A stretch of 39,780 bases of DNA from Silicimonas sp. (GCA_022819605.1 JAJEGW010000013.1:1-39780), one strand, 5' to 3'. Numbered from the stretch's first letter, positions 1 through 7,661 are shown. Notes: generated from the letters alone by a model not told the origin. Program-made: numbers and translations.

Positions 1-92
1 GGTCAGCAAGTGGCACCGAAGGCGCAAGGCCGCAGCCTGAAGGCCGAAAAACCCCGAAAAGGCAGGGGCCGCCTGCAACGGAAAGGCACGAC

Positions 93-128
93 TCCTTAAG
101 GAAATGACGCCGAATCCTTAAGGAAATG
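93..128. repeat. Direct repeat of a palindromic 14-mer
   Basis: TCCTTAAGGAAATG occurs at 93-106 and again at 115-128, 22 bp apart. Its core TCCTTAAGGA is a perfect palindrome. It lies just past the stop of the DUF6788 gene, so it may belong to the same mobile element. The rest of 1-139 holds no gene I can recognise. Confidence 0.6.
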
Positions 129-139
129 CCATTGGGCGA

Positions 140-544
140 TCAGCCGGTCGACGTCGGCCGCGACCTCCGTCCCGATCGCCGTGGCGAAGGCCCCCCTTTT
201 TCCGGCTCCGAAGCCCGCCTCTCCCTGCGCTTGGCCTCGGCCAGGGATTCGCTGGCCGCCACGAAGGCCGACACCGCGCCCCGGAACCGCTGGTACTCGT
301 CCAGCAGGGACCGGGTCTCCTCGACCTCGTCCCGGCGAAGGCGCGTCGAGGAGACCTTGCCGTCGATCGACCGGGTCAGGATGGTCCCGGGATGACGCGC
401 CGCGTCATCCTCGGCGCAGCGGCAGTTCGGCTTGCCGCAACGGGTGAGGTTCTCCTGCAGGGACCCCGGACGCATGTCGCCGATGGTCTGGAATTCCTCC
501 CTGGCCCGGTCGCGGGCCTCGATGAGCTTTTCGATGTCTGCCAT
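140..544 (-). CDS. DUF6788 family protein (mobile-element accessory)
   Basis: A 134-residue basic protein. The central stretch GSLQENLTRCGKPNCRCA followed by TRSIDGK is the pattern of the DUF6788 family, short proteins usually encoded beside transposase genes. The CGKPNCRC motif (residues about 37-44) could bind a metal. The C-terminus is low-complexity and Arg/Ser/Pro-rich. No transposase is visible; it would lie left of the window. The start is ATG at 544, with TATAAT-like DNA about 65 bp upstream. The gene sits inside the 3' part of the SCP2-like gene on the same strand, so it probably arrived by insertion. Its biochemical function is unknown. Confidence 0.7.
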   Translation of the reverse strand: MADIEKLIEARDRAREEFQTIGDMRPGSLQENLTRCGKPNCRCAEDDAARHPGTILTRSIDGKVSSTRLRRDEVEETRSLLDEYQRFRGAVSAFVAASESLAEAKRRERRASEPEKGGPSPRRSGRRSRPTSTG

Positions 545-1014
545 GTCGACTGTCCTGCTCCGTGATTATGGGACAGGGATCGCGCCCTGTCATCTGGTAT
601 AACTACATTATACAAGATGAGCGGGCAAGGCACAGTGCCTTCGTGATTCTCATGAAACCTGAACAAATTTGTCGTGCACCCATTGGCGTAGTCCAGGTTG
701 CCTTCGAACGTGATCGTGCCGATGATTTCCGGATCGCGCCAGTCGAGGACCTCGAACTCCCTGAAGATGCGACAGATCGTGGCGATGGGGATCGTGACTT
801 GCGTGTCCGTCTCGCGCTCCAGGCCGTGGCGCTCTATCAGGAGCTCGTCTCCGTACCGTGCGATGAAGTCCTGATCGGGATGTTCGGGAACCGAGACCCT
901 GACCGTGCCTCGAATGCCCTCGGGGTTCTCGAAACCCGTCCGCAGAAGTGTCGCAAGGCCCTCAACGGCGGCGGCGTCCGTCTCGAATTCGGCGGTCGGG
1001 TAGGCGACGTTCAT
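376..1014 (-). CDS. SCP2-like lipid-binding protein, 3' end replaced (broken gene)
   Basis: The first about 125 residues resemble the SCP2 sterol/acyl carrier fold: a hydrophobic helix, then TVRVSV, FIARYGDELLIERHG, a Thr-rich strand, IFREFEVLDWRDP and IIGTITFEGNLDYANG. This fold binds lipids or acyl-CoA in a tunnel. ATG at 1014 overlaps the stop of the acyltransferase gene (ATGA), so the two are translationally coupled. From about residue 130 the frame enters mobile-element DNA and reads through DUF6788 sequence in the wrong frame down to 376, giving a meaningless Arg/Ser/Pro tail. The natural C-terminus is lost. Its likely role is lipid or acyl-group handling for the neighbouring acyltransferase; that is inference from context. 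Confidence 0.6.
   Translation of the reverse strand: MNVAYPTAEFETDAAAVEGLATLLRTGFENPEGIRGTVRVSVPEHPDQDFIARYGDELLIERHGLERETDTQVTIPIATICRIFREFEVLDWRDPEIIGTITFEGNLDYANGCTTNLFRFHENHEGTVPCPLILYNVVIPDDRARSLSHNHGAGQSTWQTSKSSSRPATGPGRNSRPSATCVRGPCRRTSPVAASRTAAAPRMTRRVIPGPS
597..641 (-). promoter_or_regulatory. Promoter-like palindromes upstream of the DUF6788 gene
   Basis: On the minus strand a perfect TATAAT lies at 612-607. It is inside an inverted repeat GTATAA(597-602)/TTATAC(608-613) with a 5 nt centre. A second palindrome AAGGCAC-A-GTGCCTT lies at 627-641. No good -35 box is visible. The site may be the element's promoter/operator or its end. Confidence 0.4.
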
Positions 1015-1463
1015 TTCGCGGCCTCCGCATTGGTCTTGCGCCGGTTGGCACCGATCCATCGGTTGACACGGCGCACCGAGCCGTCCGGGTTCCTGCGCAG
1101 GCTGGTCGCCACGTTGTCCGGGAAGACGTTGTTCCCGATGTCGTGCGTGAGCGCCCTGACGTTGCCGTAGGGCGCGATCCAGTCGTTGATGAACAGCCGG
1201 TCGCCGCACATCCATTCATCTTGGAACAGCGCCCGCCCGGTGGCATGGACGTCCGTCTCCACCTCCTTCGAGAGCCAGGCCCATGTGACCAGGGCCGTGG
1301 GGACGCAGTCTTCCGTGACATGGAACCTCGACTGCCCGCACCGGAGCGCCGGAAGGATCTCCGTCCGGAAGTAGTCCCCGAGCCTGCGCGTCCTATGGTA
1401 CTCAGACTGAGCGAGAAGCTCGAGCGCATAGCCGACGCCGGCATAGAGGTCGATCCTCACCAT
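1011..1463 (-). CDS. HlyC-type toxin-activating lysine acyltransferase
   Basis: A 150-residue protein of the HlyC/CyaC family, which moves fatty acyl groups from acyl-ACP onto internal lysines of RTX protoxins in the cytoplasm. Features in order: the YHR motif with His23, matching the catalytic His23 of E. coli HlyC; LPALRCGQ; the P-A-LVTWAWLS strand; GDRLFINDWIAPYG with Asp94, matching HlyC Asp92; and the C-terminal FPDNVATSLRRNPDG. Both catalytic residues are present and the length is near the usual 150-170. It begins 7 nt before the stop of the upstream protease fusion and ends overlapping the SCP2-like start, so the three genes form one operon. No RTX toxin gene is in the window; the substrate is unknown. 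Confidence 0.88.
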   Translation of the reverse strand: MVRIDLYAGVGYALELLAQSEYHRTRRLGDYFRTEILPALRCGQSRFHVTEDCVPTALVTWAWLSKEVETDVHATGRALFQDEWMCGDRLFINDWIAPYGNVRALTHDIGNNVFPDNVATSLRRNPDGSVRRVNRWIGANRRKTNAEAAK

Positions 1464-2596
1464 GCCGCCTGGCGTGCCCTTGCGCTGCGCGGATGAAGCG
1501 TGTCAACGGCTCCCTTCACATGCAGGTGCTCTTCAAGCTTTCGTTGCAGGGTCAGGTGATCTCCGAACGGCGCCGCCTGGCGGTCGAGGGTCACGGGGCC
1601 GTTGCCTGGAGAACCGGACCAGGTGGCGTAGCCGATCGGCCTGCCGTCGCTGTCCAGCGCGAGGAATGCGGTGCGTTCCCGCCCGTGACGCAGCTGGCTT
1701 GCGTAGTAGTCCTCGATCCGCGCCTCGGAAGTGCCTTCCCAGAATTCGATGTCCAGCAAAGCTCTTGCGCCGAGCCTGCGATAGGCGTTCATGCGAGGCC
1801 TGTCCGCATCGGGTTCGGGCATCGGAGGAAGATGGTTCCGGATGTCGCCAGCCCTGTTCGCCATGGCCTCGACCGTCAGGTGCTTCATCGCGCCGCCGCC
1901 GCTCGCGAACAGGCAGCGGAATCCCTGCCTTGTGCGATCCTTGAACAGCTGGACGCTGGCGAGACGCGCGACCGGATAGTTCTGTCGGTAGCGGTAGGCC
2001 GTTCCCGGATCGGAGACGGCATCCGCCAGGGCGTCGAGGTCGGTACCCAGGTAAGTTGAGTTTTCTGCCACCCACGTTTGCAAGAGAGCCCTGAACAGCG
2101 CGGGATCGTGCCGCCTTGCATGGTCGACGAGAAGGAGTTCGCCCACGAACGCGCAGCATTCCCGTGCAAGGGGAGGCATCGCGTCGTGGTCCGAGAGGCG
2201 GATCTGCAGCGCATGGGCGCATTCGTGCGCAAGGCAGAGCAGGTCGTCCACGCCGCCTTGCCACCCGATGACAACCACGGGTGGACTGCCTCGTCCGGGA
2301 TCGACCGTGTGCGGAATTCGCGGTCCGTCCTTCGGCAACGTCTCGAACTTGATGTCCTTCAATGCAGCCGCCACGTCCGTGTCGTCGAAGCCTGATGCAA
2401 GCGCGGGGAAGACGATTTCCGCGAAGCACGCTTCCCGTGCCGGAAGACTGACCGTGGCGTCCTTCTCGACAGGCGGGTCCGGCCAAGGGAATGGCTGCAA
2501 CGCAAGCGCGCCCGCGCGACATGCCGCCAGAACGTCCTGGACAAAGGTCGCGTCCAAACCGTGAAGCTCGAGCCAGTCCTCAACCCGGTGCTTCAT
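1457..2596 (-). CDS. Zinc-metalloprotease-like protein fused to an HlyC-like domain
   Basis: A 379-residue, apparently cytoplasmic protein. Residues about 60-200 carry HECAH (His124, Glu125, His128) and a downstream RECCAFVGELLL block whose Glu153 is a good third zinc ligand, as in HExxH gluzincins such as M3-type peptidases. Residues about 285-365 resemble the HlyC core: AFLALDSDGRPIGYATWS, then LDRQAAPFGDHLTLQRKLEEHL (compare APFGD in HlyC). The catalytic His of true HlyC is not evident there, so this may be a pseudo-acyltransferase or substrate-docking domain. ATG at 2596 was chosen: it is preceded by AGGCGAG, and codon-like sequence starts here. The frame stays open up to a TTG at 2782, which would add a 62-residue extension containing a Pro run. 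First gene of the operon. Confidence 0.72.
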   Translation of the reverse strand: MKHRVEDWLELHGLDATFVQDVLAACRAGALALQPFPWPDPPVEKDATVSLPAREACFAEIVFPALASGFDDTDVAAALKDIKFETLPKDGPRIPHTVDPGRGSPPVVVIGWQGGVDDLLCLAHECAHALQIRLSDHDAMPPLARECCAFVGELLLVDHARRHDPALFRALLQTWVAENSTYLGTDLDALADAVSDPGTAYRYRQNYPVARLASVQLFKDRTRQGFRCLFASGGGAMKHLTVEAMANRAGDIRNHLPPMPEPDADRPRMNAYRRLGARALLDIEFWEGTSEARIEDYYASQLRHGRERTAFLALDSDGRPIGYATWSGSPGNGPVTLDRQAAPFGDHLTLQRKLEEHLHVKGAVDTLHPRSARARQAAW

Positions 2597-2755
2597 TCGG
2601 GTCTCGCCTGATGTATGGTGGCTCGCAGCCTGGCCCTTGAGCGTGCACCTGGCCTGGTTCGCGCTGACCAACGCGAACGCGCGCGTAACCGGAGATCCTC
2701 TGTTCGCCTTTCCGTTCAAAGTGAATGCCCCGTCAGGAGTGATTCGCCTATGCCT

Positions 2756-2782
2756 ACCATAGCTGGGGGGGGGGGGGGTCAA
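2756..2782 (-). promoter_or_regulatory. Putative promoter with C14 homopolymer spacer
   Basis: Read on the minus strand, TTGACC (2782-2777) is followed by the rest of a run of 14 C (2778-2765), then AGC and TATGGT (2761-2756). If these are the -35 and -10 boxes the spacer is 15 bp, 2 bp short of optimum, and would change with slippage of the tract. The start codon at 2596 is about 160 bp further on. AT-rich DNA (2779-2815) lies upstream. No transcription data support this. Confidence 0.45.
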
Positions 2783-3318
2783 GGGTTATTTTTAATTTAT
2801 ATTCAATTAGTTACGCTGACACCCCGCAGCAGGCCGTCTGACAGACGTTCGACCGCGTGGTCGTGGGTTGCTCGTCGACCCGCCATAATCGGTTGATTGC
2901 CAAAGGGTCGCGAATTCACGCCACCTCGCTGCAACGCACCTGCGAGGTCCCGGCATGCGGGTGAGGTTCAAGCTCCCCTGATCCTTTCGCCGCCACTCCG
3001 GGCTGTCGGCAGGTCTTCCATCATATCCTGGCCGAAGTTGAAAAATCAGTGCATCTGCACGACCTCTTGGAATCTTCCGACCGCGCGAACCAACGCCCGC
3101 ATCACACGACATGCCGCCGCCAAAGACCCGTACGCCGAAGCAATGGTGGGAAAAGCAGGATTGATTCCCAAGGTCTCGTCGCACGTGCGATTGCACGTCT
3201 TCGCTTCTGCAAATCGCCCGATCTCGGCTGACCCGTGGCACGGCATTGACACGCGACCGGGCGCAGATTACCGGGACCCCATGACGTCAAGCCGAATGCG
3301 CAGCCGAACAGCCGTCGC
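2783..3318. other. Intergenic stretch without a recognised gene
   Basis: About 535 bp between the leftward protease operon and the rightward DUF2927 gene. Several open frames exist on both strands, but none has a recognisable protein or a good ribosome-binding site. A TTGACA at 3246-3251 and a CGCACGTGCG palindrome near 3180-3189 are the only site-like elements I see. Confidence 0.4.
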
Positions 3319-4116
3319 ATGCTAGGAATCGGAACCAGATTGCGCACTTTCCTTTTTTGCGCCCTTGCGTTTCTTTCAAGTCAGATCCCGTCACCGGCCC
3401 TGTCCCAAAACGACGAGTTGAACGACGCCAGGAGAATTCTGACCGGAGAGGCGGGAGTCGTCAGAAAATGGCAGGCCTCTCCTGAAATCGCCGTAATGCA
3501 CGCCGGTGAATTCGACCTTGCCCACCTGAGGAAGACGATTGAATTCATAAACTCTCATGCCGGCCTCGGGATCGACGCGAACGTTTCGCAAAGGAACTTG
3601 AGCTCCATGGAAGGAAGTCTTTTCGGGGAGACACGGCTGGAGTATCGAAGGTCCGGAGGCGACAAGTCGACAATTGCAAGAGTCCTGTTCCCGGATGGCG
3701 AGTCGATGTCGGCCAGCATATTCGTCTACAAGCTCGACATTGCCTCATCTTCGCTGTTCCTGGTCCTGAGCCGAGCTGCCAAGGGAGCCCGGAGTCTGTC
3801 ACGTCAGTTCGTTGAAGGAGTAACGCCCTGCTTCTTCTACGCGATGTCTCTGAGGAACGAGATAAGGATCGCCCACATATTCATCAGGGACGAACTTTCG
3901 GAAGAGGTTGAGAAAGCTTGCATATATGAAGAACTGGTCCAGGTAATGGGACTTCTGCACGATGCGCCGGGATCGGCACATTTCACGTTCGACAACATGG
4001 TTGCGCCAAAGTCCGACCCGCTGGACTGGAAGATTCTCGAGGCGCTGTATGCAGACGACGTTGCCCCGGGCGCCAATGTCGAGAAGGTTCTGAAAAATTA
4101 CGTCGAGATTGAATGA
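3319..4116 (+). CDS. Secreted DUF2927 domain protein
   Basis: 265 residues. The N-terminus (FLFCALAFLSSQ to ALSQ, residues about 10-29) is a Sec signal peptide, so the product is periplasmic or secreted. The core has the DUF2927 pattern: a helix HLRKTIEFIN near the start, CFFYAM, IRIAHIFIRDELSEEVEKACIYEELVQVMGLLHD, a Phe/Asp segment and a final LEALYADDVAPG. The family is common in alphaproteobacteria and has no settled function; its fold is thought to be zincin-like, but the HExxH motif is not visible here (the equivalent is YEELVQ). ATG at 3319 is the only start that includes the signal peptide. It stands alone on its strand. Confidence 0.75.
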   Translation: MLGIGTRLRTFLFCALAFLSSQIPSPALSQNDELNDARRILTGEAGVVRKWQASPEIAVMHAGEFDLAHLRKTIEFINSHAGLGIDANVSQRNLSSMEGSLFGETRLEYRRSGGDKSTIARVLFPDGESMSASIFVYKLDIASSSLFLVLSRAAKGARSLSRQFVEGVTPCFFYAMSLRNEIRIAHIFIRDELSEEVEKACIYEELVQVMGLLHDAPGSAHFTFDNMVAPKSDPLDWKILEALYADDVAPGANVEKVLKNYVEIE

Positions 4117-4475
4117 TCCGGTGGGTCTTCAAGAAACTTCCGGAGACCTGGTTGCATCATGACGGGTCGGATCGATCCGGATGTCCCCGCCTCGTGCACG
4201 TCTTGCGTGCATGTTCCTCACCCATGTCCCGCCACATTCGGACTCTTCTGCGGACTTGCCGTGGATCAGGCGTCAGCCTTCCCCTGATCCGCACCCGCAG
4301 AATGCGGCTTCCACGATCCTGAACAGCCCCAAGATACATTTTTTGGGATCGAAATGCAAATCCTCCGAACAAATACTGCATTCTGTCACGGAACTCGCGC
4401 TCCGGGTAGACCCGGAAGCCTTATAATCTGTGAACGACACAGAAAACCCGTCATCGTAGTGTCTTCCGCGTTAAA
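4117..4475. other. Intergenic stretch with one hairpin
   Basis: No gene recognised. GGATCAGG (4263-4270) and CCTGATCC (4283-4290) form a perfect 8 bp inverted repeat with a 12 nt loop but no T tract, so a terminator call is weak. Base composition drops sharply to AT-rich from about 4325 onward, marking the edge of the next gene pair. Confidence 0.4.
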
Positions 4476-5213
4476 TTATTGGCCAAGAAGGTGCTGAAAT
4501 CCAATCGATTGGAGATCTAAAGCACTGCAAATTGGCAACTTTACCTCGGACGAGAATTTACGAGATTGACCACTTAGAGTAGGAATACAATAAGCTCTCG
4601 CCTTCCTAAAATTCGAAGTGCGCTCCAATATTCCAGAGTAGGGATTCTTCCAAAAATTTGAAATGCATACATTGGAGTTCTTTCCCGTCTTCACCTTAAA
4701 TTCTGCCCCACTAAATCCATTGCCAACATCCTTATTCCCACGGTACTCAAAACAGTCGCTGTAAAATAAATCTAGTTCTCTCAAATGTTCACTGGCCGGC
4801 TGTTTCTTCCAAGCGACATCATCACAAAGAAATGTTCTTTGGGCCAGAGAAGAAAGCGCGTGGTCTTGCCTTCCAACTTCTATATCGCCGTCACTAATGG
4901 CCTGATCGAACAGTGCTCCTACACTTCCAATACTGCATTGTGCTTCACCATTTGCTGTGAATTCAAGATGCGTGTTGCACCACAAAAAGTTCGGGCAAAA
5001 AACTTGGTCGCGTTTTATTTCCAATAATTCTTGAATGGGAACCACAAGCACAGTGAGTATCGCGCTTGTTATGCATCCTCCAAGAAATGACAAAACCCTG
5101 CCCAACCAACGTTTCAATTTTGTCTTAATCTTACTTCTACAAGAACTCACAGACACTGTGAACTGCAGAGACCCACTTATCACTGATCGAATTTTCTCAA
5201 AAATTGGATTCAT
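4476..5213 (-). CDS. Single-pass membrane protein of unknown function
   Basis: 245 residues from ATG at 5213. An upstream GTG at 5270 would add 19 residues and overlap the gene before it. A basic cytoplasmic N-terminus (KIKTKLKRW) leads into one hydrophobic segment (residues about 38-62, LSFLGGCITSAILTVLVVP). A Cys-rich exported domain follows, with Cys residues suggesting disulfides. I do not recognise the family. It follows the secreted-protein gene at 5239-5940 closely on the same strand, so the two probably form an operon. The pair is clearly AT-richer than its neighbours, suggesting horizontal acquisition. Confidence 0.6.
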   Translation of the reverse strand: MNPIFEKIRSVISGSLQFTVSVSSCRSKIKTKLKRWLGRVLSFLGGCITSAILTVLVVPIQELLEIKRDQVFCPNFLWCNTHLEFTANGEAQCSIGSVGALFDQAISDGDIEVGRQDHALSSLAQRTFLCDDVAWKKQPASEHLRELDLFYSDCFEYRGNKDVGNGFSGAEFKVKTGKNSNVCISNFWKNPYSGILERTSNFRKARAYCIPTLSGQSRKFSSEVKLPICSALDLQSIGFQHLLGQ

Positions 5214-5238
5214 GGATACGTAAACTCTGACTCCTTTA

Positions 5239-5940
5239 TCACTCAGGAGGTGAGAACTGATACGAAACACGTGCGATTAGATCACTTGTGGTTCCATTGT
5301 TTGGGAGGGAAATCACGACATGCAACCAACCAGAACTTGTATGTACGCATGAGACGTCACCTGAAACATTGCGCCAAACACCAGCTTCTCGTTCGTCCGG
5401 TTCAACCGAATTCTGATTTTTGAATCCATCCAAACAGTCGGAAAGTTCGGGCCACTCTGATTCAGAAATCTCCGAAATAATGATGTTAATCAGATCAGGA
5501 TACAAATCCTCTCTGGACTCAAATGTAGACGTAGTGATGTAGTAAATTGCCGACTGTAGTTCATTTGGAGACCAATTGGACTGCGCTAGATTTCCACAGT
5601 CCGGACCAGTGCCATCCTGTAAGCAACGAACCTCGATTCTACAAATGGGCGTGTGTGATTGGGCGTTTACGCACAAACTGGCATTTGTAATTGTGGAATA
5701 TCTGGCACTTCCTGCGTTTGGGCTTTCGGTCACTGGGCAGCTGCACTGTCCCCAAGTTGCAGGTTGTGCAAAGGCGATTTCACTTTTGCCAAGTAAAACA
5801 AGTGCTGCGATAATACAAGAAATAGACGCTCGTTGAAGCTGATTCAACGTGTATAGTGCATAGAATGCAAGGGAATTTCGCCTTTTCGACGGATGAAACA
5901 CGCCCTTCCTGCTTTCGAAGAATTGGCAGTCATAGTGCAT
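5239..5940 (-). CDS. Secreted Cys-rich protein of unknown function
   Basis: 233 residues. A long basic N-region is followed by a hydrophobic stretch (residues about 40-58, ISCIIAALVLLGKSEIAFAQ) that ends in a signal-peptidase-like site after Ala-Phe-Ala. The mature part has about eight Cys residues (CSC, CVN, CRIEVRC, CGN, CLD, CVH), fitting an extracytoplasmic disulfide-bonded protein. No domain is recognised. ATG at 5940 has no clear ribosome-binding site; GTG at 5901, preceded by AGGAAGG, is a good alternative. It is AT-rich like the membrane protein encoded immediately downstream and is likely its partner. Confidence 0.6.
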   Translation of the reverse strand: MHYDCQFFESRKGVFHPSKRRNSLAFYALYTLNQLQRASISCIIAALVLLGKSEIAFAQPATWGQCSCPVTESPNAGSARYSTITNASLCVNAQSHTPICRIEVRCLQDGTGPDCGNLAQSNWSPNELQSAIYYITTSTFESREDLYPDLINIIISEISESEWPELSDCLDGFKNQNSVEPDEREAGVWRNVSGDVSCVHTSSGWLHVVISLPNNGTTSDLIARVSYQFSPPE

Positions 5941-6107
5941 GTTTACATGTTCTTGAGTAGTTTCCTAGTTGGATCACGAGTGCCTTCCCCAGCAGCTGCG
6001 GCGTTTCACGAAGCACATTGAGTGAATAGGGCCATTGGCCTGCGCTTGTCAAGCTCGTGTCAACTTTCTCGAGTGTGTTCCTTGTTCCGGGACGCATCGA
6101 AGATTCC

Positions 6108-6240
6108 TCAACGACCTTTTTGCGTCTTTCACAACATCTACAGCTGACAGCCGGCCTGCCGACTCCAAGCTCCCGTGCAGGTTATCCTTTTTGCATACCC
6201 CGCTTCGAGGACTCTCCACGGCCGTCAGGGCATCGTCACC
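6108..6240 (-). repeat. Dispersed repeat, copy A (decayed Cys-rich ORF)
   Basis: Homologous to copies at 8647-8772 and 30772-30900. The best conserved part is TTGCGTCTTTCACAACA at about 6120-6136, followed by AGCCGGCCTG. On the minus strand it reads RPAVSCRCCERRKKVVE, matching CCERRKKIV in copy B. The rest of 5941-6362 holds no recognised gene. Confidence 0.55.
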
Positions 6241-6362
6241 AACTCAAATCAACTCTGCGTCCTCCGCCACCCGCCTTCCCGCGCCTTTATGTCCCTTGCA
6301 ACGCGCGTGTTGTGGCGCAAGATTCCGCAAGGCATGTATCTCAACGGATGGAAGCGTGACCA

Positions 6363-7070
6363 ATGAAAGAGATTCCGTCGATCAAGCATTGGGACGTGTC
6401 CGCCGATCTCCTGGCCCTTGGCGGCGGCCACCGGAACATCGCGTATCGGACGGTTGGCCTTCGGCAGGACCTTGTATTCAAGTCGACACGTCGGCAGCCA
6501 GACGCGATGGAATGGCTGCTGCCGGTTCAGGATCTGGCAAGAAAGGCCGGCCTGATCGTTCCGCACATTGTGCGCAGCTGCAGCGGCAACCTCGTGGAAG
6601 CCGGCTGGACCTGTGAGGAATTCGTTAAGGGACGCCCGTTTGCGACAAACGAAGCGCCATGCATCCGCACGAAGATTGAACGGTTCCATTCTCTTGCGGC
6701 GAGAGTTCCGCAGCGTCCCGGCCAAGTGTCCGCTCAGGACCTGCTGGAAGCCCGCCATGGCGGCCACATCGACCTCGACACAATGCCTCGGCGTCTCGTC
6801 GACTCCTGTCGCGCCTCATGGCGCGAGCTGGCACGGCATCCCGGCACCATAGTCCACGGCGACTTCAATCCCGGCAACATGATTCGGTGTCCGAACGGAG
6901 ATATCGCCTTGATTGACTGGGACGAGTGCCGACGCGACGTCTCGCTGTTTGATACGGGGCAGCTGGATTCAACTGGCCCGTCTGTGCAACGGGCTCTGCT
7001 TGCATGGGAAGTCGCGTGTTCGTGGAAGCTCGAGCCTGACCATGCCAAGGACCTCGCGGGCATGCTTTGA
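6363..7070 (+). CDS. Aminoglycoside phosphotransferase (APH) family kinase-like protein
   Basis: 235 residues with the APH/choline-kinase fold. The N-lobe has a glycine-rich turn ALGGGHRNIAYR and a lysine in LVFKSTR for ATP binding. The C-lobe has the catalytic loop IVHGDFNPGNMI (residues about 163-174, with catalytic Asp and Mg-binding Asn) and the metal motif IALIDWDECRRD (about 181-192). Members phosphorylate small-molecule hydroxyls; the substrate cannot be read from sequence and need not be an antibiotic. ATG at 6363 gives a natural N-terminus; no strong ribosome-binding site is seen. It is slightly short for the family. It stands alone, followed by a ureohydrolase remnant. Confidence 0.78.
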   Translation: MKEIPSIKHWDVSADLLALGGGHRNIAYRTVGLRQDLVFKSTRRQPDAMEWLLPVQDLARKAGLIVPHIVRSCSGNLVEAGWTCEEFVKGRPFATNEAPCIRTKIERFHSLAARVPQRPGQVSAQDLLEARHGGHIDLDTMPRRLVDSCRASWRELARHPGTIVHGDFNPGNMIRCPNGDIALIDWDECRRDVSLFDTGQLDSTGPSVQRALLAWEVACSWKLEPDHAKDLAGML

Positions 7071-7204
7071 CAACCGGGCCGGTCGTGCTGCAGGTCTGCG
7101 AGAGAATCTCCGACTCTTGCCACCGAGCATTGCCTTGCAGTGCAGCCAAGTGCCCAATCCGTCGAGGGTGCCGACTTTCGCGAGGCATCTGGAGTCATGG
7201 CCCT

Positions 7205-7660
7205 CGCACGACCTTGATCACCCAGTCGCAGTGCCGACGCCAATGTGAATGCATCATCGGATTCTGACATCGCGACACGCGCATTCAACGCCCCATCGCA
7301 GGTTGCAATTCGGAAGCGACTTCATGCGGTCAGCCAAGGCTCCAAGCGCTGCGAGAAATTTGCCTGAAATCAAGTCACTTGCCGTGACGTCACGTCTGGT
7401 TGGCGCGATGCGACTTGGAAGCATGCGCAACCACAGCACTTTGGCACCTTTCCATCGACATTGACATTCTGAATCCTGGCATTTGCCCCGGAGCGACAAG
7501 TCCGCTGTTGCAAGGCTGGCACATCAATCGCTTGTTGTCCGAATGCAAGGAGTCATTTGACGCTTGTTCACCGGACTCCATCTCTTTAGTCGAGGTTGCG
7601 TTTGAAGACGCGACGACTGTGCAGCATGCAGTTCGCGCCAATTCGGGGCAGGACACACTG
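7205..7660 (+). pseudogene. Arginase/agmatinase family (ureohydrolase) remnant
   Basis: The frame near 7437-7655 reads LSIDIDILNPGICPGATSP, then SLVEVAF. This is the manganese-binding SxDxDxLDPxxxPGTGTP region and the LVEVNP strand of ureohydrolases. In other frames upstream, DHPVAVPTPM (7215-7245, compare GGDHSVAVP) and HAHSTPHRRL (about 7275-7305, compare DAHxDT..SHGTPFRR) appear in the right order. At least two frameshifts separate the pieces, and stops interrupt, so the gene is dead. The first half is not recognisable. It ends just before the GNAT gene. Confidence 0.55.
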
Positions 7661-7661
7661 C

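Noticed and set aside
2597..2782. N-terminal extension of the protease fusion starting at TTG 2782
   Set aside because: It would translate the C14 run as prolines and has no ribosome-binding site; ATG 2596 is more natural. Kept only as an alternative in the findings.
4263..4290. Inverted repeat as a rho-independent terminator for the DUF2927 gene
   Set aside because: The stem is good but no T tract follows on either strand and it is 147 bp past the stop.
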